A stretch of DNA of 64,000 nucleotides from Apiospora phragmitis. Its lineage: Eukaryota; Ascomycota; Sordariomycetes; Amphisphaeriales; Apiosporaceae. Shown one piece after another: positions 14,186 to 24,693 of this stretch; the stretch's first letter is position 1, and every line of letters begins with the position of its first letter. Position numbers and translations under genes: made by a program. The DNA lies in contig JAQQWL010000003.1 in assembly GCA_038363925.1 (NCBI GenBank), forward strand, positions 682,001 through 746,000, read 5' to 3'. The notes below the pieces were generated by a model, which did not search any database, had not been told where the DNA came from, and saw only the letters and a list, made by a program, of their open reading frames with translations.

Positions 14186-14845
14186 TATAACGAACATTAT
14201 TTAAGTTTTAAAAAAAACCTAATAAAACGTATTAAGGTTTATATTAATAATACGAGAAAGTATCTAAACGTGTAATAAAGATCGCTTTTATTAATATAAT
14301 AAATAATAATTAGTAGGAATAAATAGTAATTAAAGTATATAAATTTAAAAATATTTATAATAGTTTCGTTAAAATTATTTATTTTATTAATAAATTAAAA
14401 TTAATACTTAAATTAATTATTAAAATAAAAAGTATTTATATAAAATATATAAAAAACGTTTATTATTATATATTTAATTTCTTCCTTTATTAATCTATTA
14501 AATTACTTGGCTTATAATAATCCCGTTATTAGCTCACGGTGATCCATTTTAATAGCTCACTTAGAGGCGTCGTAATCCGTCGCTCTTAACTTACTTACTA
14601 GAGTAGTAATTTAGTCGCTCCTTATTTTATAACTCTTTCTTAATTACTTTTTTAGGTCGGGTCTATCCCTTCGCTATTTAAAATACCCTCGTAATTATAT
14701 TTATGCGTTTTTATAATATAAAAAAGTTTATATTAATATAATTAATAATACGGTCGGTAATTATAACGTCGTAACCTGGTTAAGGTATAATAGTTCCGTT
14801 CCGGCGGGTAGGGTCTTAGCCGCATAGTTAGGTCGGGTTATAATA
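14186..14845 (-). repeat. 5' LTR of the inner Gypsy element
   Basis: It is 660 bp and aligns with 7119-7800. It ends at the ATTAG target duplication. Confidence 0.82.
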
Positions 14846-14850
14846 ATTAG

Positions 14851-17220
14851 GCTATACCGTTTAATTTAATTAATAAATTAATTAGCTTTTAATTTATAAT
14901 TAACTATATTTTATAAAAATACCTCGATAAGTTTATTATAATATACCTCGATAATATCCTTATTTATTCCGAAAACGATAAGTAATACCGAGAGCACGTA
15001 AAGCTAATGTTTTAAAAGTTATAAGACATTAACCTATTAATTAACTTAAAAAAGAGCGAATTCTATTAACGATCCGTCACCTTTATAAAATACGTAATAT
15101 CCTTAGGCGAAATCTAAATAAAACCTTCGAAAATTTTAATAATTAAAGAGTAGCCCACGCTTATAAGCGCTATAGAAGTTAGATCTTTTTTAAAATTAAT
15201 TAATTATTACCGGATTTTCGTCTCTAAATTTAATAAAATAGTAATACTCCTAATAAACGGAAAAAAAAGATAAGGCCTTCCGCGATATTAAGGAGCGAAT
15301 CCTTAACGAATTAATATTCCGCGTAATAAACTCGTTTAAGCCTTTTAAAATAGAACTAACGTATTGAACTATATAATCGGAAGTTAACTTAATTAATAAA
15401 ACGATAACGAAAAATTATACCCGGTTATATTTTTTTTAAAAAGATTTAATAAATTAAAGCTTAATTATTAAATTTATAATAAAAAACTAATAATTATTAT
15501 TAAAACTTATAAAAAATAGAGATATTATTTTAATAAAATAATAAAACTAATTAAGATTTATACCGATTATAAAAACTTTATAACGTTTATTATTATTAAA
15601 AAATTAAATAAATAATAAATATAATAATTTAAATTCTTATTAAAATTTAACCTCATTATTATTTACCGGAAAGGTAGCGAGAACGGTTACGTCGACGTAC
15701 TAAGCCAACGACCGGACTATTAAGAGGAGGTTCCGCCCGAAACGCGGACTATTCTTACTTATAATTAAAACGATAACCTCACACCGTCGAAATAACTAAA
15801 CGCTACGAACTATATCTAATATAATAACGATTAAATTACTAAGTTTTAATAACTTAATTAAACCCCCGACCCCGTAAGCTATTTTAAAAATCACCTCGAA
15901 AACCACGACGGTCTTACTTTTTACCGAAACAAGATCTATATCTTTAAACGGTATCGCAAAGACTTTATTAAAAAGTTCTATAAATACCTTACCTATAAAT
16001 ATTAAAAAGTATTTAAAACTTAAAAACGGATTATTAAGTAATTTAATTATAAAAACCTTAAATTAATCGTAACTAAAATAATCGGTAAATATAACCTCTA
16101 TAATAAAACTAAAGCTACTCGATACCGGTTATACGAAGAGTTACAACTAATCCCATCACTAAATAAAGCATAAAAAACTATTACACTTAACTTCGTTATT
16201 AAGCTACCCTTATTAAAAAACCCCTAACCAAGGTCGATTATAATAATATCTTAATAATTATAAATAAACTTATAAAATATTCTTACTTTTTATTATATAA
16301 AGAGTTTAATAATATTAATAATTTAATATATATATTTCTTTAAATAATCGTTAATTAATATAAACTGCTCGAAACAGTTATCTCTAATAAAGATAAACTA
16401 TTTACCGCTAAATTTTAAAAATCGCTTATAATATAACTTAGTATTAAATATAAACTATTTATAACTTATTACCCTTAAACGAATAAATAAACCGAACGAA
16501 TAAATTAAACTTTAAAATAATACTTATATTATTATATTAATTATAAATAGAATAATTAAGTATAATTATTATTTATAACTTAATTTATTTATAATAACGT
16601 AAATAACGAAGCTATATATATTTTATTATTTCGAATAAATTACTAATATAACTTAAAAGTTATTAAAACCCCTTTAAAAAAGAATTAATACTAATCTCGA
16701 CTATATAAATTAAAAAATTAAAAAAATTTTAAATTATATTATAATAAAACCTTACCTCTTTTAAATAATAAATAAAAAAATACGCCGACTAAATAAAATT
16801 AAAAAAACTAATTTATAAAAAAAAATAAAAAGTTTACCTTTTATAACGAAATATTAAAATAAAACGATTAAATAATAAATTAAACTTTAAAAAAATCGGA
16901 TTATTTAAAATCGTAAAAATTATTTTAAAAACTAATTATTAATTATTAATATTTAAAATAATATAAATATACTTTATATTTTATATTTTATTATTTAAAT
17001 TAATAATTAAAAAAACCTTAATCGATATATAATTAAAAATCGAAATAAATTAATACGAATACGAAATTAATAAAATTATTAATAAAAAAAACGAAACTTT
17101 TAATACCTCGTTTAATAAAAAAATTACTTATTAAAAAAAGAATTTAAAAACTTAAAAAATACTCAATAAATATTATAAAAAAACTAGAAAAGTTTAAAAA
17201 AAAACGAGGTTAAAGTTTAA
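14851..17220 (+). pseudogene. gag-pol relic, second part (RT active site to integrase)
   Basis: This continues the outer element after the nested insertions. The reading restarts in the block that is MPFGLTNAP in the family. The RT active site is YLDNILIYS at 14944-14970, with the second Asp turned to Asn, a typical RIP change. The linker GYVISLGEI follows. Integrase-like sequence spans about 15670-16230, including the block ITLNFVIKLPLLKNP at ~16178-16225, where the first catalytic Asp is also Asn. The sequence stops matching the inner element at about 17220. Confidence 0.78.
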
Positions 17221-17221
17221 T

Positions 17222-17560
17222 ACGTTTTAATTTATTATTTTTAAACGCCCCGAAAAACTGCGCCTCGACGACCGCCTTAAACTCGACGTGCTCGGCCGCC
17301 TCCAGCTCGTCCAAGGAACGAAGACCACGCCTAGCCATCTCCACGCCGCGCGTTACCAGAGAATTCCGCTGCCGCCGAATCCGCTCTAGACGCTAGAAGG
17401 CCCCTTAAGCCTCCCGGTAAGCCTTTTCTAAGGCCGCGCTTGCTTTACGTAAAGAGTTATTAGCCGCCTACTTTTTAGAGCGTAAGCGACGAGACTTATT
17501 AATAACCCGAAACATTATAAAAACTAATAAACCGGAATTATTATAAAACCGACCACGACG
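17222..17560 (-). other. GC-rich island without RIP inside the outer Gypsy element
   Basis: Bases ~17236-17480 keep normal CpA/TpG content and high GC, unlike all surrounding sequence, and have no counterpart in the inner element. The minus strand reads, with a few stops, as a helical, charged segment: MFRVINKSRRLRSK, SAALEKAYREA, RLERIRRQRNSLVTRG and RRGLRSLDELEAAEH. Such coiled-coil tails occur at the C-terminus of some fungal transposon proteins, so it may be a fragment of another element. I cannot name the family. Confidence 0.45.
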
Positions 17561-17869
17561 GACATATTTTTTATAACGAGGGATATTATTTACTATAATA
17601 TATTTTTATTTTTTTTTTTAAATAAAAAAAAATATAATATAGCTTCGAAATTAAATTCGTTAAAAAAAATAACTAAGTTATAACGTTATTCGGTTTTTTT
17701 AAACTTTATATAAAAAATAAGTTTTTTAATTTAATTTAATATAATAAATTAATATTATAATAAAAATATAATAAAAAAAAACTTATTAAACTTTAATATA
17801 ATAAACGGGTAAGAATATTTAAAAAAATTTAATATTTTAAAAATAAAATAATTAAAAAAAAGAAGGTAA

Positions 17870-18509
17870 TATTATAACCTAACTTAATTATACGGCTAAA
17901 CCTTATAAATTACTAGGCCGGATTTATAATACCCCGCCTAAACTACGATATTACGGCCACCGACCGCGCTACTAATTATATTAATATAAACGTACCTATA
18001 TTATAAGGACGCATAACGATTATAATAACGGTATCCCGAATAGTAATAAACTAGATACGACTTAAAAGAGTAATAAAAATAACGTCACGTAAGCGATCAT
18101 AGGGATCACTAAAGATAACGAAGTGAGCCGGTAATTTAATTAACGAGGGGATTACTCGGATTATTAAAATATAAAGGTGAGCTAAATAATTTAATAAATT
18201 AATAAAAAAAAAAGATTAAATATATAAATAATAAATATTTTTTATATATTTTATATAAATACTTTTTATTTTAATAATTAATTTAAATTTTAATTTTAAT
18301 TTATTAATAAAATAAATAGTTTTAATAAAATTATTATAAATACTTTTAAATATTTATATATTTTAATTATTTTCGTTTTTATAAATTATTATTTATTATA
18401 TTAATAAAAACGATTTTTATCGTACGTTTAAATACTTTCTTATATTATTAATATAAACCTTAATATATCTTACTAAGTTTCTTTTAAAACCCGGATAGCG
18501 TTCGTTATA
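17870..18509 (+). repeat. 3' LTR of the outer Gypsy element
   Basis: It starts TATTATAACCTAAC and ends GCGTTCGTTATA. It is followed at once by the TATAC duplication. Confidence 0.85.
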
Positions 18510-18879
18510 TATACCCGGGCTTTCCGTAAATTTTATAACGTTATAAACGTGTCTTAAACGTTCTTATATAATTATTCCTCTGACGCGATTCGTTTTATAA
18601 CTATTTATTAACGTTTTTTTAAAACTATAAATCTTTTCTAACTTATATACGAAGTGATCTTTTATCTTATAGCCGTTTCTTTTTTATACGGCGGCGCCGG
18701 CTAAGTATCTTATTTACTTTTCGAAATATTACGTTCTTACTTTTTAAAAAAGTAACTCGGTATATAATATACGTTATAACCTTTACGATTTAATTAAAAC
18801 TAATTAAAATAAATATCGAAAAACTATTTTAATATTATATAATACGGTTTTAAACGTATTCGGTTTAAGATTAAGCTTT

Positions 18880-20150
18880 AATTAAATTATTTAAAGTTTT
18901 TAATTCTTAAGGAATCGATAGGCCGAAAAACGTCCCTAAAAGTATTAAAATATATAGCTTTATATCTAATTATAAAATAATATATTCTAGATTATATAAA
19001 ACGAGTCCTATTTTTTAAAAGCCTCCTTATATATTCGAAACGATAAAAATCGCTTAAAACGCTTTTAAAAACGCTAATAAAAAGTCCTCCTTTAAAATAT
19101 AAATAATATACGCCCGTATAAAATATTTAATTTCTTTTTTTATACGCCTTTTTTAATATACGAAAATAGCCGATATTAAAAGGTTAAAATTTATATAATA
19201 AATAAGAAGGTATATAAAATATAATAATCGAGTTCTTTTTATAATAAAGCTCGAAAGTTATCGAGTAGTAGCTTTCGTAACCGTTTAGAATTAAGAGGCG
19301 ATAACGACTTTTTGTATAAAACCTAATATATTAATTAAAATATCGAATCTAGTCCTCGCCTCTTTTATTCGTAGTCTAGCTATTTTTAATAATTACGATC
19401 ACCTAGTCCTTCGGTAATAAGCTATTTTCGTATTAGGAAAAAGGGGTGCGTTTTCCCGGTAAAAATAATATACGGAGAGATGGCGTAACCGTATAATCCG
19501 ACGCCTTAAATAATTATAACCTATTCCTAGTTTTTTTACTATATTACCCTAGGCTTTCCGTATTAATCGGAGGTAATTACGACTATTTCGGACGAGATTT
19601 AGCCTATAAAAAAGTCGGTCTCGTCGAAGTTATAGATATCCTCCTTTTAAATCCCGTATTTATAAATTATATTTCGTACGAAGGTAAACTACGCGCGATA
19701 TGCGTCGAAATCTTTATAAAAAACTCTTTAATAATCGATTCTTCGGTTAAAACGCGTCCGGAGGTCTAGTTATTATCGTACGAAGTTAGAGGCCTAATTA
19801 ACGCCGACGCGTCCCGCGTTACGTAAATTAAATAATCGATTCGCTATATCTTTTATACTATTTAATTAAGGAAAAAACGATCGCGTATTTAAATTAATAA
19901 TATATTAAATAATCGCTTTTTTCGGAATTTAAAAGCTTTTAAAAATTCGTAAATATTTCGTATCGTATAGGTTAATTATTTCGTTTACGTTATAAAGTTT
20001 TTAATAAAACGTAATAAATTAATATAGCTTTTCGTACGTTTAAAATTAAATCTTTTTAAAACGTTTAAAACGTTAGAATTATATTATTTGCTTTTTAAAG
20101 TTATAATATTTTTAAACGTAAAAGAATATAAAAAAAGGTTAAAGCTATAA
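18880..20150 (-). pseudogene. Pogo-like transposase relic (copy A)
   Basis: Read from 20150 leftward, an N-terminal psq-type helix-turn-helix relic is followed by a CENP-B-like region and the start of a DDE domain. At about 19617-19636 the motif NFDET is intact, keeping the first catalytic Asp of the DDE_1 superfamily. Stops interrupt the frame throughout. The equivalent region in copy B reads NFNEI. No functional product is expected. Confidence 0.72.
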
Positions 20151-20209
20151 GAAAATTTATAAAAATGAGACATTCGCTTATGTGAGATATTCGCTTGTTG
20201 GATACGTTA

Positions 20210-21543
20210 GGCCTTAATCGGGTTGTTTAAGGTTTTTAATTCCTAAGGAATAAATAGGCCGAAAGACGTCCCTAGAGGTGTTAAAGTACGTAGCTTTATA
20301 TTTAATTATAAAATAATATATTCTAAATTATACGGGATAAGTCTTATTTTTCGAAAGCTTCTTTATATATTCGAAACGGTGAAAGTCGCCTAGAACGCTT
20401 TTAAAAACGCTGGTAGGAAGTCCTCCTTTAAGATATGAGTAATATACGCCCGTATAAAATATTTAATTTCTTTCCCGTACACCCTTTTTAATATATAAAA
20501 ACAACCGATATTAAAAAGTTAGAGTTTATACGATAAATAAGAAAATATATAAAGTATGATAATTAAGTTCTTTTTATAATAAAGCTCGAAAATTATCGAG
20601 TAGTAGCTTTTATAACCGTTTAAAACTAAAAAGCGATAACAACCCTTCGTATAAAACCTAATATATTAATTAAAATATCGAATCTAGTCCTCGCCTTTTT
20701 TATTCGTAATTTAGTTATTTTTAATAATTACGATCACTTAATCCTTCAATAATAAGCTATTTTTATATTAAAAAAAGAGGTGCGTTTTTTTAATAAAAAT
20801 AATATATAAAAGGATAGCGTAACCGTATAATTTAACGCCCTAAATAATTATAACTTATTCTCGATTCTTTTACTATATTACCCTAAGCTTTCCGTATTAA
20901 TTAGAGGTAGTTACGACTATTTCGAACGAGATTTAACTTATAAAAAAGCCGATCTCGTTAAAGTTATAGATATCCTCTTTTTAAACCCCGTATTTATAAA
21001 TTATATTCCGTACGAAAATAAATTACGCGCGATACGCGTCGGGATCTTTATAAAGAACTCTTTAATAATTAATTCTTCGGTTAAAACGCGTCCGGAGGTC
21101 TAGTTATCATCGTACGAAATTAAAGGCTTAATTAATACCGACGCGTCCCGCGTTACGTAAGCTAAATAATCGATTCGCTATATCTTTTATATTACTTAGC
21201 CGGGGAAAAAACGATCGCGTATTTAAATTAATAATATATCGAATAATTATATCTTTTTTAAAATTTAAAAGCTTTTAAAAATTCGTAAATATTTCGTTTT
21301 ATATAGGTTAATTATTTCGTTTATATCATAAAGTTTTTAATAAGATATAATAAATTAATATAGCTTTTTATACGCTTAAAGTTAAGTCTTCTTAAAGCGC
21401 TTAAAACGCTAGAATTATATTATTCTCTTTTTAAAGTTATAACATTTTCGAACGTAAAAGAATATAAAAAAAGGTTAAGGCTATAAGGAAATTTATAAAA
21501 GTAGGACATTCGCTTGTATAGGACATTCGCTTGTGGGATACGT
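20210..21543 (-). mobile_element. Pogo-like copy B, truncated
   Basis: This directly repeats 18880-20207. It starts immediately after the TA that closes copy A and lacks the left end. Its right end carries two copies of AAGCGAATGTCC (reverse strand), then TA at 21544-21545. The minus strand holds a transposase relic: an HTH-like stretch near 21430-21350 (NNILAF, LTLSV), LDLRTRFNRR near 21090, EDIYNFNEIG at ~20948-20977 and VIIIQGVKLYGYAIPL further left. These blocks are diagnostic of fungal pogo transposases. Confidence 0.75.
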
Positions 21544-21545
21544 TA

Positions 21546-22303
21546 TATTATTTATATCTTAAAAGAGGACTTCTTATTAACGTTTTTAAAAACGTTCTAG
21601 GCGACTTTTATCGTTTCGAATATATAAAGAAGTTTTTAAAAAATAAGACTCGTTTTATATAATTTAAAATATATTATTTTATAATTAAATATAAAGCTAC
21701 ATATTTTAATACTTCCGGGAACGTTTTCTAGCCTACTTATTCCTTAAAAATTAAAAACTTTAAATAACTCGATTAAGGCCTAGTTTTAAACTTAATATAT
21801 TTAAAACCGTATCGTATAATATTAAAATAGCTTTTTAACGTTTATTTTAATTAGTTTTAATTAAATCTTAAAGGTTATAACATAAGTTATATACGAGTTA
21901 CTCTTTTAAAAAATAAAAACGCGATATTTTAAAAAGTAAATAAAATATTTAACCAGCGCCGCCGTATAAAGAAATGGCTATAAAATAAAAGATTACTTTA
22001 TATATAAATTAGAAAAGATTTATAGTTTTAAAAAACCGTTAATAAATAATTATAAAACGAATCGCATTAAAGGAATAATTATATAAAAACGTTTAAAACA
22101 CGCTTATAAGATTATAAAATTTATAAAAAGCTTAAATATAATACGCGCACTTATTAAAATAATATAAAAACCTTTAAAAATAATAATTATTAATATATTT
22201 AATTAGTTATAAGCGTTATAATTAAATTAATTTATAACTTATAAAGCTTAATAATAAAAAGTGCGCAGCTCGCTTATGTGCGCAGCTCGCTTATGGGGTA
22301 CGT
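21546..22303 (+). mobile_element. Pogo-like copy C, inverted and truncated
   Basis: The reverse complement of this stretch matches the left part of copy A (1792-2127 then 18515 to ~19105) with no LTR insertion. It begins exactly at a TA after copy B and ends with the left-type terminal repeat. It lacks the HTH half of the transposase. Confidence 0.75.
22260..22303 (-). repeat. Right-hand inverted copy of the left-type terminal repeat
   Basis: Two motifs (GTGCGCAGCTCGCTTAT, twice) are followed by GGGGTACGT and TA. It is the inverted partner of 1792-1835. Confidence 0.85.
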
Positions 22304-22305
22304 TA

Positions 22306-23826
22306 CACCAGATGATAGTAGGTTAGATGGGCAGAGGACGGGTGGCGCCAGCCAGTCGTTGAGTCCACAAAGGCCACCGCTTCTCAGCTACTGACGGGCG
22401 AGGTATTCTCTTGAACCTCAGGGCAAATTTACTTTCCGATGGCGATAAAGCCTGTATACAAGGAATGAACGTCGCGATCATATCGCAAGGAGCGACTTCT
22501 TGACCTCGGCTCTAACATATGGTGAAGAACGGATAATACCAAGGAATAAACATGGGTTGGCAGCCCTGTAGGGTCATAAAACCCCGATAAGACCCGTCCC
22601 CTGCCTGATCTGAACCTCCATATTCTCCCGTAACAAACCGTAAGAGAGAAGGCCTATGCAATCCTTTAAAATTAGTAAACCGACTGTTTATGTCATCAAG
22701 CAGCCAGAAGCTATAGAAACCATCATGCCCAATCGTGGACGTCAGCAATATTTTGTGTCTTCAATGATTGATTAATACGATTGCTTCTTCCTCTCAGGGG
22801 GGAGTAAGCAATCCACTTTTCGAACCCTACCCGCTGCACCCGGCCCATCTCGTCAACCAAAATGCCCGACATCTTAGATCAACCAGATCGTCCAGCGGGG
22901 TGGCCACCACCTTCAGCCCACCATAAAGCTACCTACTGCGCCGCCCCGGGTTCCGTGACAGATGCGGCGCATGCGGCGCAATGCTCGCTAACGTAGGTAT
23001 GTGTAGGTGTTGGTTGGGTGGCACGAGTCTCGATGGGAACGATGCACTCCGATCTTGGTGGTCAAATTAGGTGTAGGCAAGTGCTGGATGCTAGCGCCCA
23101 AAGCATTCGCGCAAACTCCAGGCTCTTCAGAAATCGAGCCATTAATGAAGCAAAAAAGCTCATGATCTATATCTAGGATCCATCAGGTATTGTCTTGCAT
23201 TTGATCTGGTGACGCATGTCAGATTTCTGAAGCAGATTTCCAGAGCGAAGCGAAGCAGTCCAGCACAAAGAACAAAAGAAAGGTTTCGCAACCAAGAAAT
23301 TCTCAGATTCGCTCCCCCCACTATTAGGTTAGTTGACCTGCACAACCGTACAGGGTAGCTTGTCTGCTCAAATGCCCAGTGTACCCCAAGCATCAATATT
23401 TGATGTTCACCACCTACTTCAATTGCTTATATCACTAATATTTGATAATGCCAACATCATATCTAAGTTGATTGCCAAGGAATATCGATGTGGTGCAAAG
23501 TCACTTCAAGTCAATCATGAAGCGTTCCCTCCCCTTCAGAGCCAGCGAAGACCCCGAACCACCTAACTTCTGACCCAGGCAACCTTGAAACGAAATCGCA
23601 CTGGTCTTGATAAGAGGCAGTACTGTACAACACTGCCTCGCCTTCAACAGTATTCATCTTCACTGAAGCATAATGCAGTTCTGGTAGTATTGTGTATGTG
23701 GTGTCCACCAGGGACGGTCTTAGAGTTAGTTTACTCAACTAGCATAGCAAGACCGCTATACACGTCCGTTTCCGCAATCTTCCATAACCGCCTGACAGAA
23801 GAAGTTGCCGTCCTTGATCTCACCAT
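22306..23826. other. Intergenic, no supported gene
   Basis: Normal composition and intact CpA content return right after the transposon end. Only short frames without coding character are seen. Part of it is 3' flank of the Hce2-type gene. Confidence 0.5.
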
Positions 23827-24693
23827 TCATCTAGGCATCTGTGTGTACCCAAAGTTCTTCTCTAGGAACCAGGCGATCTGGTTCGGGCCGGAAGGTTGAT
23901 CGCATTCGAACAGGCCAGCAGCGGCTACGACGCCATCATGGCCAAAGGCATTGATGGCTACGGTAGCTGCATCTCCGACATCCTGATTGTCGATCCTGAG
24001 TTTTTGCATCGTCTCTTGTTAGCTGACTACTCCGGCTTCTTCGCAAGTAAATAGAAGAGTGGTGGAGAGAAATGACGACTTACCAAACGTGTCCATCGCT
24101 TCCTCTTATCGAGACGCCAGAAACGTAGAAGGCGCAGTCACCTACGCTGTAGAGGATCACAGAGACGTTGTCGTAATCCCAGGTGTCCCAGTACCCGAAG
24201 TAGCTGTTCGTGACAAAGTCGGCAAGCTGTCGGCAACTGTTGATGGAAGCATAGTTGCCTCCCAGGTCGCCCTCTTTACATCACATGTCAGCGCGATTAC
24301 CAGTGAGGGGAGGAAAAATAGTGCTCAAGTCCTTCGGCTCTGTAGTAGAACGCAAAGAGTCTAGGGATTGGATGATGAAGAGCGAGCTCATAGCCCAATG
24401 GAATGGCGTGGTAGCTTACTGTATTCACTGCGTTGACAGAGCGACTGGGTAGTGGCAGTATGGACGAAGTTGACCTGAGGGACCTTGGCAGCAGGCGTGC
24501 CATCGAGTCTGGTGCCGACCTTGGCAACGGGCGTGCCATTGATTCTGGTGCCGTTGGCCGTGATGAACGTGACGGTGACTTTGGGGTTGACGGGCATATC
24601 ATCGCTGTCCCGAAGGGCCTTTGCGGGAATGGCGACGCCGTGAGCGTGGAGTGCTGCGAACAGCAAAGTCACGAGGAGAGCAAAGATATACAT
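23827..24693 (-). CDS. Hce2/Ecp2-like secreted effector-type protein
   Basis: Three exons on the minus strand: 24693-24420, 24273-24084, 23995-23827. Introns are 146 and 88 bp, and both junctions hold frame (A|AG and TG|G). The product is 210 residues. It opens with a clear signal peptide (MYIFALLVTLLFAALHAHG). A small-residue segment with VAKVGTRLDGTPAAK follows, then a domain with NSCRQLADFV, YSVGDCAFYVSG, the exact block WIDNQDVGDAA and GVVAAAGLFECDQ. Spacing of the four mature cysteines and the (I)xNxDV block match the Hce2 family (homologues of Cladosporium Ecp2). These are secreted proteins, some of which trigger or manipulate plant cell death. The gene is the first one beyond the RIP block. 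Host-directed function is inferred from family and signal peptide only. Confidence 0.82.

Larger units (their letters stand above)
7119..14845 (-). mobile_element. Inner Ty3/Gypsy LTR retrotransposon, same family, inverted
   Basis: LTRs at 7119-7800 (682 bp) and 14186-14845 (660 bp) flank a minus-strand gag-pol relic of 6385 bp. Target duplications are ATTAA (7114-7118) and ATTAG (14846-14850), differing by one G/A change that RIP can explain. The polypurine tract lies next to the left (3') LTR on the minus strand (AAAAAAAGGAGG). Its internal sequence aligns base for base with the outer element on either side of its own insertion point, so both belong to one family. Confidence 0.87.
2128..18509 (+). 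mobile_element. Outer Ty3/Gypsy LTR retrotransposon (RIP-degraded, host of nested insertions)
   Basis: Two direct LTRs of 639 and 640 bp (2128-2766 and 17870-18509) flank a forward gag-pol relic. Five-base target duplications TATAC are exact at 2123-2127 and 18510-18514. A polypurine tract (AAAAAAAAGAAGG) lies just before the 3' LTR. After removal of the two internal insertions and their duplications the element is about 7.6 kb, nearly the same as the inner copy (7.7 kb). Pol order is protease, reverse transcriptase, RNase H/linker, integrase, which is the Gypsy arrangement. LTR ends were TG...CA before RIP and now read TA...TA. It is immobile as it stands. Confidence 0.88.
1792..20207 (-). 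mobile_element. Pogo-like DNA transposon copy A, split by the outer Gypsy element
   Basis: Copy A consists of 1792-2127 plus 18515-20207, about 2.0 kb without the insertion, which is a normal size for fungal pogo/Fot-type elements. The opposite copy C (21546-22303) carries the same sequence without the insertion and confirms the junction. The right end (to 20207, followed by TA) carries a related but distinct terminal repeat whose doubled motif is AAGCGAATRTCYCA instead of AAGCGAGCTGCGCA. The two ends therefore share the ACGTA...CAAGCGA core but differ in the following bases. The transposase relic lies on the minus strand. Confidence 0.8.
1792..22303. mobile_element. RIP-degraded nested transposon block bounded by pogo-type inverted repeats
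   Basis: The whole block is AT-rich, and CpA/TpG dinucleotides are almost absent while TpA is abundant, which is the visible signature of RIP (CpA to TpA). Composition flips back to normal within a few bases of both ends. The outer ends are inverted copies of one ~44-bp sequence beginning ACGTACCCCA, flanked by TA on each side (1790-1791 and 22304-22305), as for Tc1/mariner-superfamily insertions. Inside are three pogo-like copies, two Ty3/Gypsy elements and a palindromic LTR insertion, listed separately. No intact long open reading frame survives. Confidence 0.88.

Noticed and set aside
1792..22303. Could the AT-rich block be a centromere or mitochondrial insertion?
   Set aside because: Recognisable LTRs, target duplications, RT, integrase and pogo transposase motifs explain it as RIP-mutated transposons; no mitochondrial gene is seen.
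1..22303. Starship-type giant element
   Set aside because: No DUF3435 tyrosine recombinase or cargo genes; the bounding repeats and TA sites fit a pogo-type element.
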